This document shows, piece after piece, positions 1 through 8,679 of a DNA stretch of 64,000 bases (positions are counted from its first letter, which is position 1; each line of letters opens with the position of its first letter). The stretch is taken from contig NZ_RJPZ01000001.1 of NCBI RefSeq assembly GCF_003943615.1, positions 182,481 to 246,480 on the forward strand, read 5' to 3'. The DNA comes from Streptococcus australis (lineage in GTDB: Bacteria > Bacillota > Bacilli > Lactobacillales > Streptococcaceae). Under the pieces are notes generated by a model. The model ran no database searches and had not been told where the DNA came from. It saw only the letters and a program-made list of their open reading frames with translations. The translations under genes and the position numbers were made by a program.

Positions 1-839
1 TCCACCTCTTCCCGTTTGACATAGACCATTTTATTATCCAAATCATCGATCAAGGGGATAACAGTAATGCCATTCACCGACTGGCTATCCAAGAAGCCAG
101 AACCAGTCGCATAGGCATCGGTCCGCTCTAGGATCCCATTCAGGGTCGCTCGGTCTGTCACATTGAAGAGCTGCGAGCTACCACTGGTATCGACGAAGTT
201 CTCCGAATAGTAGAGATACTCATCCTTTTCCTGGGTAAAGCGAACGGTCGGTAAGTGTGCCAAATCCTCCATGACCAGAAATTCTTTCTTAGCTAATGGA
301 TGACCCTTGCGCAAATAAATATGAGTCTGGAAAGGAATGAGGTCAATGACTTCTAAGCCCAATTTATCCACCCGTTGCATGATCCCTTTGGTATTTTGCT
401 TGTTGAGGTAGATAATCCCCAGTTCACTATGCCCCTGAGCTACTTCATCCAGGATCTGAACCGTGGTCGACTCAAAGATCCGAAAGTCTTTGTTCTCAGG
501 ATAAAGGACAGAGAATTGGGTAATCAAAGGGGGAAGGAAATCATAGTGCTGACTCGAGATCGAAAATTCCTTCTTTTCTTCCTCAGGATTAGCATACTGG
601 TTTTGAAAAACGTCAAATCCCTTGACCAATTCTTGGGCTTTTTCATAAAATTCCATTCCCCGGCGGGTCAAGAAAGTCCCTGAACTAGTCCGACGAAAAA
701 TCTTAAAGCCCAGTTCCTTTTCCAAGTCTCTCACAGAGATCGATAGACTTGGCTGACTGACGTACATTTTTTCAGCTGCTTCACGAAAAGTACCACTATT
801 GGCAATCGCGACAACATAGCGTAATTGTTGAATATTCAT
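1..839 (-). CDS. cpsY: LysR-family regulator, CpsY/MtaR type (3' end outside window)
   Basis: The N-terminal winged HTH (about residues 1-60) opens with MNIQQLRYVVAIANSGTF and contains the YVSQPSLSISVRDLEKELG recognition region. It is followed by the periplasmic-binding-like effector domain. About 279 codons are visible of a family length near 300, so only the last 20 or so residues are missing. The whole visible protein matches my memory of streptococcal CpsY/MtaR, a LysR regulator linked to methionine uptake, capsule/cell-envelope genes and survival in blood. It is transcribed away from the ribosomal operon, with a terminator hairpin between them. A MET-box of the type attributed to MtaR lies upstream of metA in this window, which fits a role in methionine control. 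Family: sure. Exact ortholog: fairly sure. Effector: not visible. Confidence 0.85.
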   Translation of the reverse strand, partial: MNIQQLRYVVAIANSGTFREAAEKMYVSQPSLSISVRDLEKELGFKIFRRTSSGTFLTRRGMEFYEKAQELVKGFDVFQNQYANPEEEKKEFSISSQHYDFLPPLITQFSVLYPENKDFRIFESTTVQILDEVAQGHSELGIIYLNKQNTKGIMQRVDKLGLEVIDLIPFQTHIYLRKGHPLAKKEFLVMEDLAHLPTVRFTQEKDEYLYYSENFVDTSGSSQLFNVTDRATLNGILERTDAYATGSGFLDSQSVNGITVIPLIDDLDNKMVYVKREEV

Positions 840-923
840 GTCTTCTTCCTTCTAACAATATCACTCCATTATACCATAATCTAGAGGATGAAAAAAGATG
901 GGGACATCAATCGAAAGGGAGCA

Positions 924-955
924 TAAAAAAACTCTCTGATTGATAGAGAGTTTTT
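924..955 (-). terminator. intrinsic terminator of the rplU-prp-rpmA operon
   Basis: An AACTCTCT / AGAGAGTT stem sits a few bases after the rpmA stop codon and is flanked by A and T runs, so it can act for the minus-strand operon. Confidence 0.8.
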
Positions 956-964
956 GAATACAAA

Positions 965-1258
965 TTATTTAGCGATTGGGTAAACAGAAACTTGTTTCTT
1001 ATCGCGACCTTTGCGTTCGAAGCGTACTACGCCTTCAACTTTTGCGAACAAAGTATCGTCTCCACCACGTCCAACGTTCACACCTGGGTAGATGTGTGTA
1101 CCGCGTTGACGGTAAAGGATAGATCCACCTGTTACAGTTTGTCCATCAGCTGCTTTAGCTCCAAGACGTTTTGCTTGTGAATCACGTCCGTTTGATGTAG
1201 AACCTCCACCTTTTTTGTGGGCGAAAAGTTGCAAGTTAGCAAGATTCAATTTCAACAT
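965..1258 (-). CDS. rpmA: 50S ribosomal protein bL27 with cleavable N-terminal extension
   Basis: This 97-aa protein is bL27, which lies near the peptidyl-transferase centre of the 50S subunit. It begins [20 protein letters not shown]. The LQLFAHKKG segment is the Firmicutes propeptide that must be removed by the Prp protease to expose the mature AHKKGGGS N-terminus. The protease gene lies immediately upstream in the same operon. Identity is unambiguous from the N-terminus and from [19 protein letters not shown]. It is the last gene of the operon and is followed by a terminator. Confidence 0.98.
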   Translation of the reverse strand: MLKLNLANLQLFAHKKGGGSTSNGRDSQAKRLGAKAADGQTVTGGSILYRQRGTHIYPGVNVGRGGDDTLFAKVEGVVRFERKGRDKKQVSVYPIAK

Positions 1259-1275
1259 AATTGTTTTCCTCCATG

Positions 1276-1620
1276 TTAGTTTTCTGTGATAACTCTTGTT
1301 TGGATGAACTCCGATGAGTTCTCCGATAAGTTTGCCATCCCTAAGAAAAATGATTCAAAGAATAGTTGGGTCATTTCTCTTTGATGAGGTGGAATGTCTG
1401 TCGGGATTGTAACCCGCATGAAGCCACCCTCTTCTTCGTTTAATTCTAGTTCCGGTTCATAGCCTGCAAATTTCTCAACAGAGTTGACAAAGTTAATGGC
1501 AAGCGTAGAAACCGATGCACACACGACATCAAAGCCGTATTCGCCACTTCCAGCGTGCCCAGTGATTTCTGCACTCCTCAGCTCGCCATCTTCGGCTCGT
1601 TCAAAGACTGCTTGTATCAT
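1276..1620 (-). CDS. prp: ribosomal-processing cysteine protease Prp
   Basis: The 114-aa protein belongs to the YsxB/Prp family. The pair expected for catalysis is visible: His in GHAGSGEYG (about residue 21) and Cys in DVVCASVST (about residue 34). In Firmicutes Prp removes the N-terminal extension of bL27. Its place between rplU and rpmA, 17 nt upstream of its substrate gene, is the standard order. The bL27 in this window carries the cleavable extension, so enzyme and substrate match. Confidence 0.95.
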   Translation of the reverse strand: MIQAVFERAEDGELRSAEITGHAGSGEYGFDVVCASVSTLAINFVNSVEKFAGYEPELELNEEEGGFMRVTIPTDIPPHQREMTQLFFESFFLGMANLSENSSEFIQTRVITEN

Positions 1621-1635
1621 GTGTTCTCCTAAAAA

Positions 1636-1950
1636 TTAAGCGTTGATTGCGTTGATGACAACTTTTGTATAAGGTTGACGGTGACCTTGTTTACGGTGGC
1701 TACCTTTTTTAGGTTTGTACTTGTAAGTAACAACTTTCTTTTGTTTTCCTTGTTTTTCAACAGTTCCAACAACAGTAGCTCCTGAAACAAGTGGAGTTCC
1801 GACAACAGTGTTTTCACCACCAACAAGAACAACTTCGTTAAATGTAACTTCTTGACCAGCTTCAACGTTCAATTTTTCAACGTAGATTGCTTGACCAACT
1901 TCAACTTTAACTTGTTTTCCGCCAGTTTTAATGATTGCGTATGTGCTCAT
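1636..1950 (-). CDS. rplU: 50S ribosomal protein bL21
   Basis: This is a 104-aa bL21 starting [13 protein letters not shown] and ending near KVVINAINA. The reading frame is open for a further 32 codons upstream, but the start here has a GGAGGTG ribosome binding site just before it and gives the normal family length. The upstream open stretch overlaps the structured leader. It is first in the operon with prp and rpmA. Confidence 0.97.
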   Translation of the reverse strand: MSTYAIIKTGGKQVKVEVGQAIYVEKLNVEAGQEVTFNEVVLVGGENTVVGTPLVSGATVVGTVEKQGKQKKVVTYKYKPKKGSHRKQGHRQPYTKVVINAINA

Positions 1951-2085
1951 TATGCACCTCCTATGTATTTTTGGGTTTCCCCATATTTTTGTGAAGACTC
2001 GCCTAGCATCGTGGGGCGAACCACTTAAGCTCATCAGGATGAGCAACGATGATCGAGCGGTTGCACAGGCATGTGCATAGTCAAC
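1951..2085 (-). ncRNA. 5' leader of rplU (L21 leader-like)
   Basis: About 135 nt lie between the likely transcription start (near 2085) and the rplU start. The transcript contains short complementary blocks, including TGCACATGCCTGTGCA and the GTGGTTCGCCCCAC region, as in the L21 leader found upstream of rplU in Firmicutes. Structured leaders of this kind usually act in autogenous control by the ribosomal protein. Assignment is by position and visible self-complementarity, not by a covariance-model search. Confidence 0.55.
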
Positions 2086-2091
2086 TCTCTT

Positions 2092-2120
2092 AGTATATCA
2101 CTTCTATCAACCAAAGACAA
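2092..2120 (-). promoter_or_regulatory. sigma-A promoter of rplU-prp-rpmA
   Basis: On the minus strand a TTGTCT -35 and a TATACT -10 are separated by 17 nt. Transcription would start near 2085, at the head of the structured leader. Confidence 0.75.
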
Positions 2121-2271
2121 GCATTTTTGCGCTTTGAAAACGAATTTTCTTTTAAAAATTTCTTTTAAGTGTTTAAAAGAATTAAATAGTTACTAAAGCT
2201 CTTGTTTATCTTTATAAAAAAGCTATTTAGGATTCTTTTTCTTCTTTTGTTTGCTCCTTTAGTGAAAGATA

Positions 2272-4182
2272 TCAAGCATCATAAAATTCATGGAGCAATT
2301 GGATCAATTCTTGCTGTTGTTCTAGTAAGTTCTGACCGATGGTGGTTGATTGGATGAGGGTACGGTCCTCCAGGTCTTCAATCACCTTCTTCAAAGACGT
2401 TTGCTCAAATGGCGAATCTACAACCTTTTGAATATCTTGGAAGGGCTGATGGGTGACCAGTTGAAAGCCATAGGAATTATTAAGGAGTGAATAACCTGCT
2501 GTACCTGTCTTCTTTTGATAAGCTTCGCAAAGCCCCCCATCAATGACAAAGAGCAGTCCTTCACCTCGAATGGGTGATTCCCCTTTTCCTGTCTTAACCG
2601 GTGTATGGCCATTCACAATACGAGATAAGTTGGTTTCAAGACCAAATTCCTCTAAAAGTAATTGGCAAATCTTTTTTGAATTTCGATAGCTAAAATACTC
2701 ATTTTCTACTTCCTTATGCGTTTCTGGCTCCTCAATAAAATACCGTTCAAAGGTCGTCATCTTATTCTTCCCAAAGAGGGGAGACAATGGCCCTCGCCAG
2801 CAATACCATACTAAATCTGTTGAAAGGTCATCCCCAACCTCTTTGTTTTTTGCTGCAAGGCGAATATGGTATTCGAAAAAATCTAGTAATTCTTTCCCCA
2901 CATACTGAGCTTGATGAAGCACTAGAGGTTGAAATTCCCCAGAAGGTTTCAAGGGTATACAACCATGAAACAGCAAGTGGTGATTGTAAATCTTATACAT
3001 GGATCCCTTTTTCATTAAGAGCTCCATATGTTTGGCCATTTTGGGAGATCCTTGGAAGGAAGCCAACATGCTATCCACTATTTGTTTTTCCTCTATGCTT
3101 AATTCTGAAGGATTTGCCCGATCTATGGTCTGGAAGCAGGTGTTTTGCAAGGAATAGCTCTTCCCTTCAATGGTGATAGAGTTCTTCCAATAATCAATTT
3201 TATCCAGCAAGATTTGATTGTCCATCTGAAATTCTGGCCGTCTCTTCATCAATTGAGTTTCTACCTTAAATTGGAGAATAGCCAGCGCTTGATGGACCTT
3301 TTCCAGTTGCAATATTTCTTCAGCTGTAAATTCCTCCGCCCTTGTCCCTAGGATGGGCCTAAACTTAGGATTGGCTTTGTAGGTTTTATCCGCAAATAAG
3401 GTTAAAGAACGAATGTTTAAGCCGTAAGCTTTTTCGATATCCCATAAGTAACCGTATCGTGCTGCAATGCGCAATACATTCAATAAACATGCCTCGGACC
3501 CAAAGTAAGCCCCCATCCAAATGATATCGTGATTGCCCCATTGAATGTCTAAAGAATGAAAATCAAGGAGCTCATCCATTACCTGGGCACTTCCAACCCC
3601 TCTATCAAAAATATCTCCTACCACATGCAGGTGATCAATCAATAAGCGACGAATACTGCTGGCAATTCCCAAGATAAAGGGATCCGCTTCTCTTAGTTCA
3701 ATAACATAACTTAAGATAGTATGGAAATAAGAATGTTTATCAGCTAGTGTAAGATCACTATAGATCAGTTCTTCTATGATATAGGCATATTCCTGAGGCA
3801 AGGCCTTTCTGAGTTTGGAACGGCTATATTTAGCCGCTACAAAACTCAATAGAGTTAAGAGCTGAGAAATCGTTGATTTATACCACTCTTTCTCCTTATT
3901 CACTTGTTCCAAAACCCTTTCTGGATAAGATACCAGAGCTGACAGTGTATTCTTTTCCTCTTGTGTCAATGAAGCTCCAAAGCAGTCATTGATTTTTTCA
4001 TTTAAAATTCCAGCACAACTCCTCAAAATATAATCAAAAGCTGCAAATTCTCCATGAATATCACTAATGTAAAGCTCTGTCCCTTTTGGTAGGTTTAAAA
4101 TGGCCTCAAGATTAGTAAGTTCAGTAATGACTTTTTGACGAGAATCAAATTTCTCTAGTAAAATACGCTTATATTGCTCCAT
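2272..4182 (-). CDS. fbp: fructose-1,6-bisphosphatase, class III (Firmicutes type)
   Basis: This cytoplasmic enzyme hydrolyses fructose-1,6-bisphosphate to fructose-6-phosphate in gluconeogenesis. The 636-aa length is normal for class III FBPases, which are unrelated to the class I enzyme. The metallophosphoesterase signature is present in order: YISDIHGEF (39-46), VGDIFDRG (188-195) and GNHDIIWMGA (216-225). A GGAGAG site precedes the start. The gene lies 53 nt downstream of the PPDK regulatory-protein gene on the same strand, next to a ccpN-like repressor, so it may be co-expressed with a PEP/pyruvate switch. Confidence 0.96.
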   Translation of the reverse strand: MEQYKRILLEKFDSRQKVITELTNLEAILNLPKGTELYISDIHGEFAAFDYILRSCAGILNEKINDCFGASLTQEEKNTLSALVSYPERVLEQVNKEKEWYKSTISQLLTLLSFVAAKYSRSKLRKALPQEYAYIIEELIYSDLTLADKHSYFHTILSYVIELREADPFILGIASSIRRLLIDHLHVVGDIFDRGVGSAQVMDELLDFHSLDIQWGNHDIIWMGAYFGSEACLLNVLRIAARYGYLWDIEKAYGLNIRSLTLFADKTYKANPKFRPILGTRAEEFTAEEILQLEKVHQALAILQFKVETQLMKRRPEFQMDNQILLDKIDYWKNSITIEGKSYSLQNTCFQTIDRANPSELSIEEKQIVDSMLASFQGSPKMAKHMELLMKKGSMYKIYNHHLLFHGCIPLKPSGEFQPLVLHQAQYVGKELLDFFEYHIRLAAKNKEVGDDLSTDLVWYCWRGPLSPLFGKNKMTTFERYFIEEPETHKEVENEYFSYRNSKKICQLLLEEFGLETNLSRIVNGHTPVKTGKGESPIRGEGLLFVIDGGLCEAYQKKTGTAGYSLLNNSYGFQLVTHQPFQDIQKVVDSPFEQTSLKKVIEDLEDRTLIQSTTIGQNLLEQQQELIQLLHEFYDA

Positions 4183-4235
4183 ATCAACTCTCCAAGGATT
4201 CTCTATTTACAACCTCATCTACGCTGATTCAAGAA

Positions 4236-5048
4236 TCAGTTCATCTTCTTCAATTCCTCTTCAATTAGGAAAGCTGTCTCTTCAATCGATTTATCTGTCA
4301 TATTGATGATTTGAGCGCCAAATTGTTTAAAGACCTTCTTGGAATAATCCAATTCTTGATAAATTTTTTCTAAATTCGTATAACTTGTTTCTTGCGTTAA
4401 TCCTAAAGAATCCAAGCGATGGCTTCGAACTTTCATTAATTTTTCAGGCTCACAGATCAGACCAATCAAGCGACGAGAATCAACCTTATCTAAGACCTGA
4501 GGTAAAGGAACTTCTGGGATCAAAGGCAGATTTGCAACCTTGTAGCCCTTATTGGCCAGGTAAATACTCAGGGGAGTTTTTGAGGTACGGGAAACACCAA
4601 GCAGGACCAAATCGGCTTCTAAAAACCCCTGAGGTACCTTACCGTCATCATATTTAACAGCGAATTCAATTGCTGAAATTTTCTTAAAATAATCACTGTC
4701 TAAGCGGTGCAAGGTTCCTGGAACTTCTATTGGTCTGGTACCAGTCTTTTCTTCAATAATTTCAAAAAATGGATGCATGAGATCCAAATAAGCCAAAGCA
4801 TTTTTTTGGCTAAATTCTCTGGCTACTGATGCTAACTGACTATTGACCAAGGTGCTGATGACAAGTGCATTATCCTTCAAGGCATCATATAAGATATCCA
4901 AGAGTTCCTCTTCTTGATTGATAAAAGGGAACCGATAACTATTATTAAAAATGATATCCGGATACTGTGCGGTAACTGCTGCCAATAATTTTTGGGAAGT
5001 CCCACCCAAAGAATCTGAAATACTATATACAATGATCTCTTTTTTCAT
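4236..5048 (-). CDS. pyruvate,phosphate dikinase regulatory protein (PDRP family)
   Basis: A 270-aa protein of the DUF299 kinase/pyrophosphorylase family. Members inactivate PPDK by ADP-dependent phosphorylation of a Thr next to the catalytic His and reactivate it by phosphate-dependent removal. The P-loop-like GVSRTSKT (151-158) and the N-terminal YSISDSLGGTSQ segment are family hallmarks. The target, PPDK with a TSH motif, is encoded divergently one gene away. Only 2 nt separate this start from the stop of the ccpN-like gene, so the two are co-transcribed. A PEP-synthase regulator is the related alternative, but the ppdK neighbour argues for PPDK. Confidence 0.95.
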   Translation of the reverse strand: MKKEIIVYSISDSLGGTSQKLLAAVTAQYPDIIFNNSYRFPFINQEEELLDILYDALKDNALVISTLVNSQLASVAREFSQKNALAYLDLMHPFFEIIEEKTGTRPIEVPGTLHRLDSDYFKKISAIEFAVKYDDGKVPQGFLEADLVLLGVSRTSKTPLSIYLANKGYKVANLPLIPEVPLPQVLDKVDSRRLIGLICEPEKLMKVRSHRLDSLGLTQETSYTNLEKIYQELDYSKKVFKQFGAQIINMTDKSIEETAFLIEEELKKMN

Positions 5049-5050
5049 AT

Positions 5051-5689
5051 TTATTCCTCTTCACTCTTCAGTTCAGCATTTCTTGCTTGTAGAATAATGT
5101 AATCGAGCAAGGCTGATTTGGTCACCGTTCCAACAACTTTTCGGTCATTGTCCTCATCGACTACCGGTAAGGAATCGATGGCATGATCTTGCAGGAGAGC
5201 AGCCGCTTCTAAGATGTTCATGTCTTTAGTACAGGTAATGATATGTGGCATTCGAGTCATACAAACTGCTACAGGGGTCGTCTGGATACTCGAATTGAGA
5301 GATGCCCTCAATAGATCTTTACGGGACATAATTCCTAGCAAGAGCTTGTCTTCATCGATAACATAGAGGACATCGGCATCATACATAAAAAGGGTAATAA
5401 TCGCATCTTGAATATAGGAATCATGGGTGACTAAAACAGGAGAGGTCATGATCTCTGCCACTTCTTTTTGAAAAGTATCAAAAAAGAAAAGCGTTTCGAG
5501 ATCTAATCCAGAGTAAGTATAACCAATTTTTGGTGTAGCTTTCAAAATACCAACCAAGGTTAGAAAGGACAAATCTGGACGCAGGGTCGCCCTTGAAATA
5601 TCCAATAACTCAGAAATCTTCTCTCCACTTAAGGGCTGATGCAATTTTACAATTTCAACTATTTTCTTTTGACGTTCACTTAATTTCAA
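5051..5689 (-). CDS. ccpN: CcpN-like transcriptional repressor (HTH + two CBS domains)
   Basis: The 212-aa protein has an N-terminal HTH_11-type domain (LSGEKISELLDISRATLRPD, about residues 19-38) and a CBS pair (about 80-205, including TSPVLVTHDSYIQDAI and DHAIDSLPVVDED). This is the architecture of CcpN, the repressor of gluconeogenic genes in Bacillus, where it is also paired with the PDRP gene. It starts at a TTG codon with AGGAAA upstream. It is divergent from ppdK, the likely target. CBS domains in this family sense adenine nucleotides or sugar phosphates; the ligand here is inferred only. Confidence 0.88.
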   Translation of the reverse strand: MKLSERQKKIVEIVKLHQPLSGEKISELLDISRATLRPDLSFLTLVGILKATPKIGYTYSGLDLETLFFFDTFQKEVAEIMTSPVLVTHDSYIQDAIITLFMYDADVLYVIDEDKLLLGIMSRKDLLRASLNSSIQTTPVAVCMTRMPHIITCTKDMNILEAAALLQDHAIDSLPVVDEDNDRKVVGTVTKSALLDYIILQARNAELKSEEE

Positions 5690-5896
5690 AATTTCCTAGC
5701 CTTTCTATTTCTATCTTCATGATGATTATATCAGACACACCCAAAACAATATGCGTATCATATCAATCTTTTGTTTTAAAATAATCATCATTTTTACTGA
5801 ATATTATAGCAGAATAATTCGAATAGTCAACATAAAAAGAGGTATGTTTTATTTGACAAATATATGTGATGTATATTAGAATGATTTTGTCTTAAA

Positions 5897-5907
5897 TGTG
5901 ACACATA
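5897..5907 (+). promoter_or_regulatory. candidate CcpN-type operator upstream of ppdK
   Basis: TGTGACACATA matches the CcpN consensus as I remember it (TRTGHYATAYW) at 10 of 11 positions. It is the core of the imperfect palindrome TAAATGTGACACATATTTA, 24 nt before the ppdK start. A TTGACA hexamer at about 5854 and a TATATT-like region follow upstream of it, but their spacing is poor, so the exact promoter is uncertain. Confidence 0.4.
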
Positions 5908-5930
5908 TTTAATTTTATTTGGAGGCTTAT

Positions 5931-8552
5931 ATGACAAAATGGATTTACTCCTTCGAAGAAGGGAGCGCGAAGGCCAATGATCTCCTAGGTGGAAAAGGTG
6001 CTAATTTAGCTGAGATGAGCCATTTGGGACTTCCAGTTCCTCCTGGATTTACCATCACTACTAAAAGTTGTATCCACTACCTAGATCATCCTGACTTCTT
6101 TGATTCCTCTTTAAAAGAGGAAGTTTTAAAAGCGGTTGCCCAATTGGAAGAAAAAACGGGTAAGTCCTTTAGAGGAGAAGATCCTCACTTACTCTTAGTC
6201 TCTGTCCGGAGCGGAGCTAAATTTTCTATGCCTGGGATGATGGATACCATTCTCAATCTTGGTCTCAATGATCAACGGACTCAATTACTGGCCAAAGAAA
6301 CCAATCTTGATTTCGCCTACAACTGCTATCGTCGTCTACTCCAGATGTTTGCTGACGTGGTCTATGGCATCGATAAGGGACTTTTTGATGACCAACTAGC
6401 TACATTTGAACAAAAACAGAATAAAAAGGTCCATGATTTTGACCTGGCCCAGCAACAAGAATTGATCCAGCGCTATAAAGATCTCTACGCCAAACACAAG
6501 AAGCAATTTCCTGAGAATCCTAATGAGCAACTCTTTGCTGCCATCCAAGCAGTCTTTAAATCCTGGAATAACAACCGGGCTAGAATTTACCGGGAGCTTC
6601 ATCAGATCCCTCATGATTTAGGAACAGCTGTCAATGTTCAAGCCATGGTCTTCGGAAATAGTGATCAAACCAGCGGAACAGGGGTCTGCTTCACTAGAAA
6701 TCCTGCAACTGGTGAGGCGGAACTTTTTGGTGAATTTTTGCTGAATGCTCAAGGGGAAGATGTCGTCGCTGGTATCCGTACGCCTGAGCCGATTGCAGCC
6801 TTAAAAGAGATCCAACCAGAAACCTATCAGGCTTTCAGAGACTACGCCAAGATCCTTGAAAACCACTATAAGGATATGCAGGATATTGAATTTACCATTG
6901 AGAAAGGCAAGCTCTACATCCTACAAACCCGAAATGGAAAACGGACAGCCAAGGCTTCGTTAAAGATTGCCCTAGATATGGTAGACCAAGGTCTGATTAG
7001 CAAGGAAGAAGCTCTCCTCAGAGTCTCTCCTGCTTCCATCAGTCAACTGATTCATCCAGTCTTTGAGGAAACTGCTTTAGAGAAAGCACCTTTCTTAGCT
7101 CAGGGCCTACCAGCCAGCCCAGGTGCAGCTACTGGCCAAATTGTCTTTACTGCTGACCGAGCTAAAGAAATCCATCAAGAAGGGAAAAAAGTCATCCTTG
7201 TTCGACAAGAAACTTCTCCAGAAGACATTGAAGGGATGATTGTCAGTCAAGCCATTGTCACCAGCCAAGGGGGAATGACTTCTCACGCTGCTGTTGTAGC
7301 TCGCGGGATGGGAACTTGCTGTGTCGCTGGTTGTGGAGAGTTGATCATTAGCGAGGAGAACAAAACCCTTTCCTGTGGCAGTCTAGTCCTAAGGGAGGGA
7401 GATCTGATCTCCGTCGACGGCTATTCTGGCCGCATTTTTCGTGGCGAACTTCCAACTGTTCTAGTAGAAAATAACCAAGACCTCCAACGCTTGCTTGCTT
7501 GGGCAGATGAAGTCGCCATCCTTCAAGTTCGAGCCAATGCAGAAACTGTCAAAGACTTGACAACAGCAATGAACTTTGGGGCCAAAGGCGTCGGCCTAGC
7601 CCGCACGGAACACATGTTCTTTGGACAAGAACGGATTCTCGAAATGCGTCGCCTCATCTTAGCGGATTCCGAAGAAGAAACAAAAGAAGCACTCAATAGG
7701 CTCCTAGACTTCCAAGAAAAAGATTTCTTCCAAATGTTCCAAACCGTCCAAGATAAACCAATGATTGTCCGCCTGCTCGATCCACCCATGCATGAATTCC
7801 TACCTAGGGATTCCCAAGAAATTGCATTATTAGCAAGCAAACTAAAAAAATCTCCTGAAAAACTTGCCGACCGCATCGAAGGTCTCCAGGAAAGTAATCC
7901 GATGTTGGGACACCGGGGTTGCCGTCTCGGCATAACTAAGCCGGAAATCTACAAGATGCAGACGGAAGCTATTTTTAGAAGTGCCATCAAATTGCATCAG
8001 CAAGGTCAAACGATCAAGCCGGAAATCATGGTTCCTTTAATTGCTGATCAAAAAGAATTCGAATGCATCAAAGAGTATCTCGTTCAACATATTAGACATC
8101 TTTTCGAGCAGTATGGTCAGGAGCCATTCCCTTATGAAATTGGTACTATGATTGAACTGCCCCGCGCCTGCCTAACTGCTGATAAACTAGCTCAAGAGGC
8201 TGATTTCTTCAGCTTTGGCACCAATGACTTAACCCAGATGACCTATGGCTTCTCTCGGGATGATATTGGGAAATTCATTGGCCACTACAAGGATAAGGAT
8301 ATTCTTTCTTTCGACCCTTTCCAAAAAATTGATAAGGATGGAGTCGGTGAATTAATGAGAATTGCTATCAGCAAGGCTCGTCAGGTAAAACCAAACCTCG
8401 CCATCGGTATCTGTGGAGAAGTTGGCGGAGATCCTTCTTCAATTTCCTTCTTCCAAGACATTCAAGTAACTTACGTTTCCTGCTCTCCTTACCGAGTTCC
8501 TGCTGCTAGACTAGCCGTCGCTCAAGTAGCACTCCAAGAAGATCAGAATTAA
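5931..8552 (+). CDS. ppdK: pyruvate, phosphate dikinase
   Basis: PPDK interconverts ATP, pyruvate and phosphate with AMP, PEP and pyrophosphate. At 873 aa it has full family length: an ATP-grasp N-terminal half (GGKGANLAEM near residue 18; VRSGAKFSMPGMMDT), the swivelling phosphohistidine domain with GGMTSHAAVVARG, and a C-terminal PEP/pyruvate barrel with GICGEVGGDP. The catalytic His is residue 452, and the Thr two residues before it is the site targeted by PDRP. The reading frame extends four codons upstream to a TTG, but that stretch contains the GGAGG ribosome binding site, so the ATG was chosen. Divergent from the ccpN-PDRP pair. Confidence 0.97.
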   Translation: MTKWIYSFEEGSAKANDLLGGKGANLAEMSHLGLPVPPGFTITTKSCIHYLDHPDFFDSSLKEEVLKAVAQLEEKTGKSFRGEDPHLLLVSVRSGAKFSMPGMMDTILNLGLNDQRTQLLAKETNLDFAYNCYRRLLQMFADVVYGIDKGLFDDQLATFEQKQNKKVHDFDLAQQQELIQRYKDLYAKHKKQFPENPNEQLFAAIQAVFKSWNNNRARIYRELHQIPHDLGTAVNVQAMVFGNSDQTSGTGVCFTRNPATGEAELFGEFLLNAQGEDVVAGIRTPEPIAALKEIQPETYQAFRDYAKILENHYKDMQDIEFTIEKGKLYILQTRNGKRTAKASLKIALDMVDQGLISKEEALLRVSPASISQLIHPVFEETALEKAPFLAQGLPASPGAATGQIVFTADRAKEIHQEGKKVILVRQETSPEDIEGMIVSQAIVTSQGGMTSHAAVVARGMGTCCVAGCGELIISEENKTLSCGSLVLREGDLISVDGYSGRIFRGELPTVLVENNQDLQRLLAWADEVAILQVRANAETVKDLTTAMNFGAKGVGLARTEHMFFGQERILEMRRLILADSEEETKEALNRLLDFQEKDFFQMFQTVQDKPMIVRLLDPPMHEFLPRDSQEIALLASKLKKSPEKLADRIEGLQESNPMLGHRGCRLGITKPEIYKMQTEAIFRSAIKLHQQGQTIKPEIMVPLIADQKEFECIKEYLVQHIRHLFEQYGQEPFPYEIGTMIELPRACLTADKLAQEADFFSFGTNDLTQMTYGFSRDDIGKFIGHYKDKDILSFDPFQKIDKDGVGELMRIAISKARQVKPNLAIGICGEVGGDPSSISFFQDIQVTYVSCSPYRVPAARLAVAQVALQEDQN

Positions 8553-8570
8553 GTCCCCCTTACATTCGAA

Positions 8571-8621
8571 AAGCACCCTTAAAGCTAGACTAGTGCATCT
8601 ACCTTCAAGGGTGCTATTTTC
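8571..8621 (+). terminator. intrinsic terminator after ppdK
   Basis: An AGCACCCTT / AAGGGTGCT stem with a long loop is followed by ATTTTC. It lies between the convergent ppdK and thiI genes. Confidence 0.65.
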
Positions 8622-8679
8622 TTTATCAAATTCTTGTCAGTGGTCAGAGCTCTTAGTGAGAACCGATCACCGTCATCTT

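Noticed and set aside
5919..5930. Upstream TTG as the start of ppdK
   Set aside because: The four extra codons contain the GGAGG ribosome binding site of the ATG that follows.
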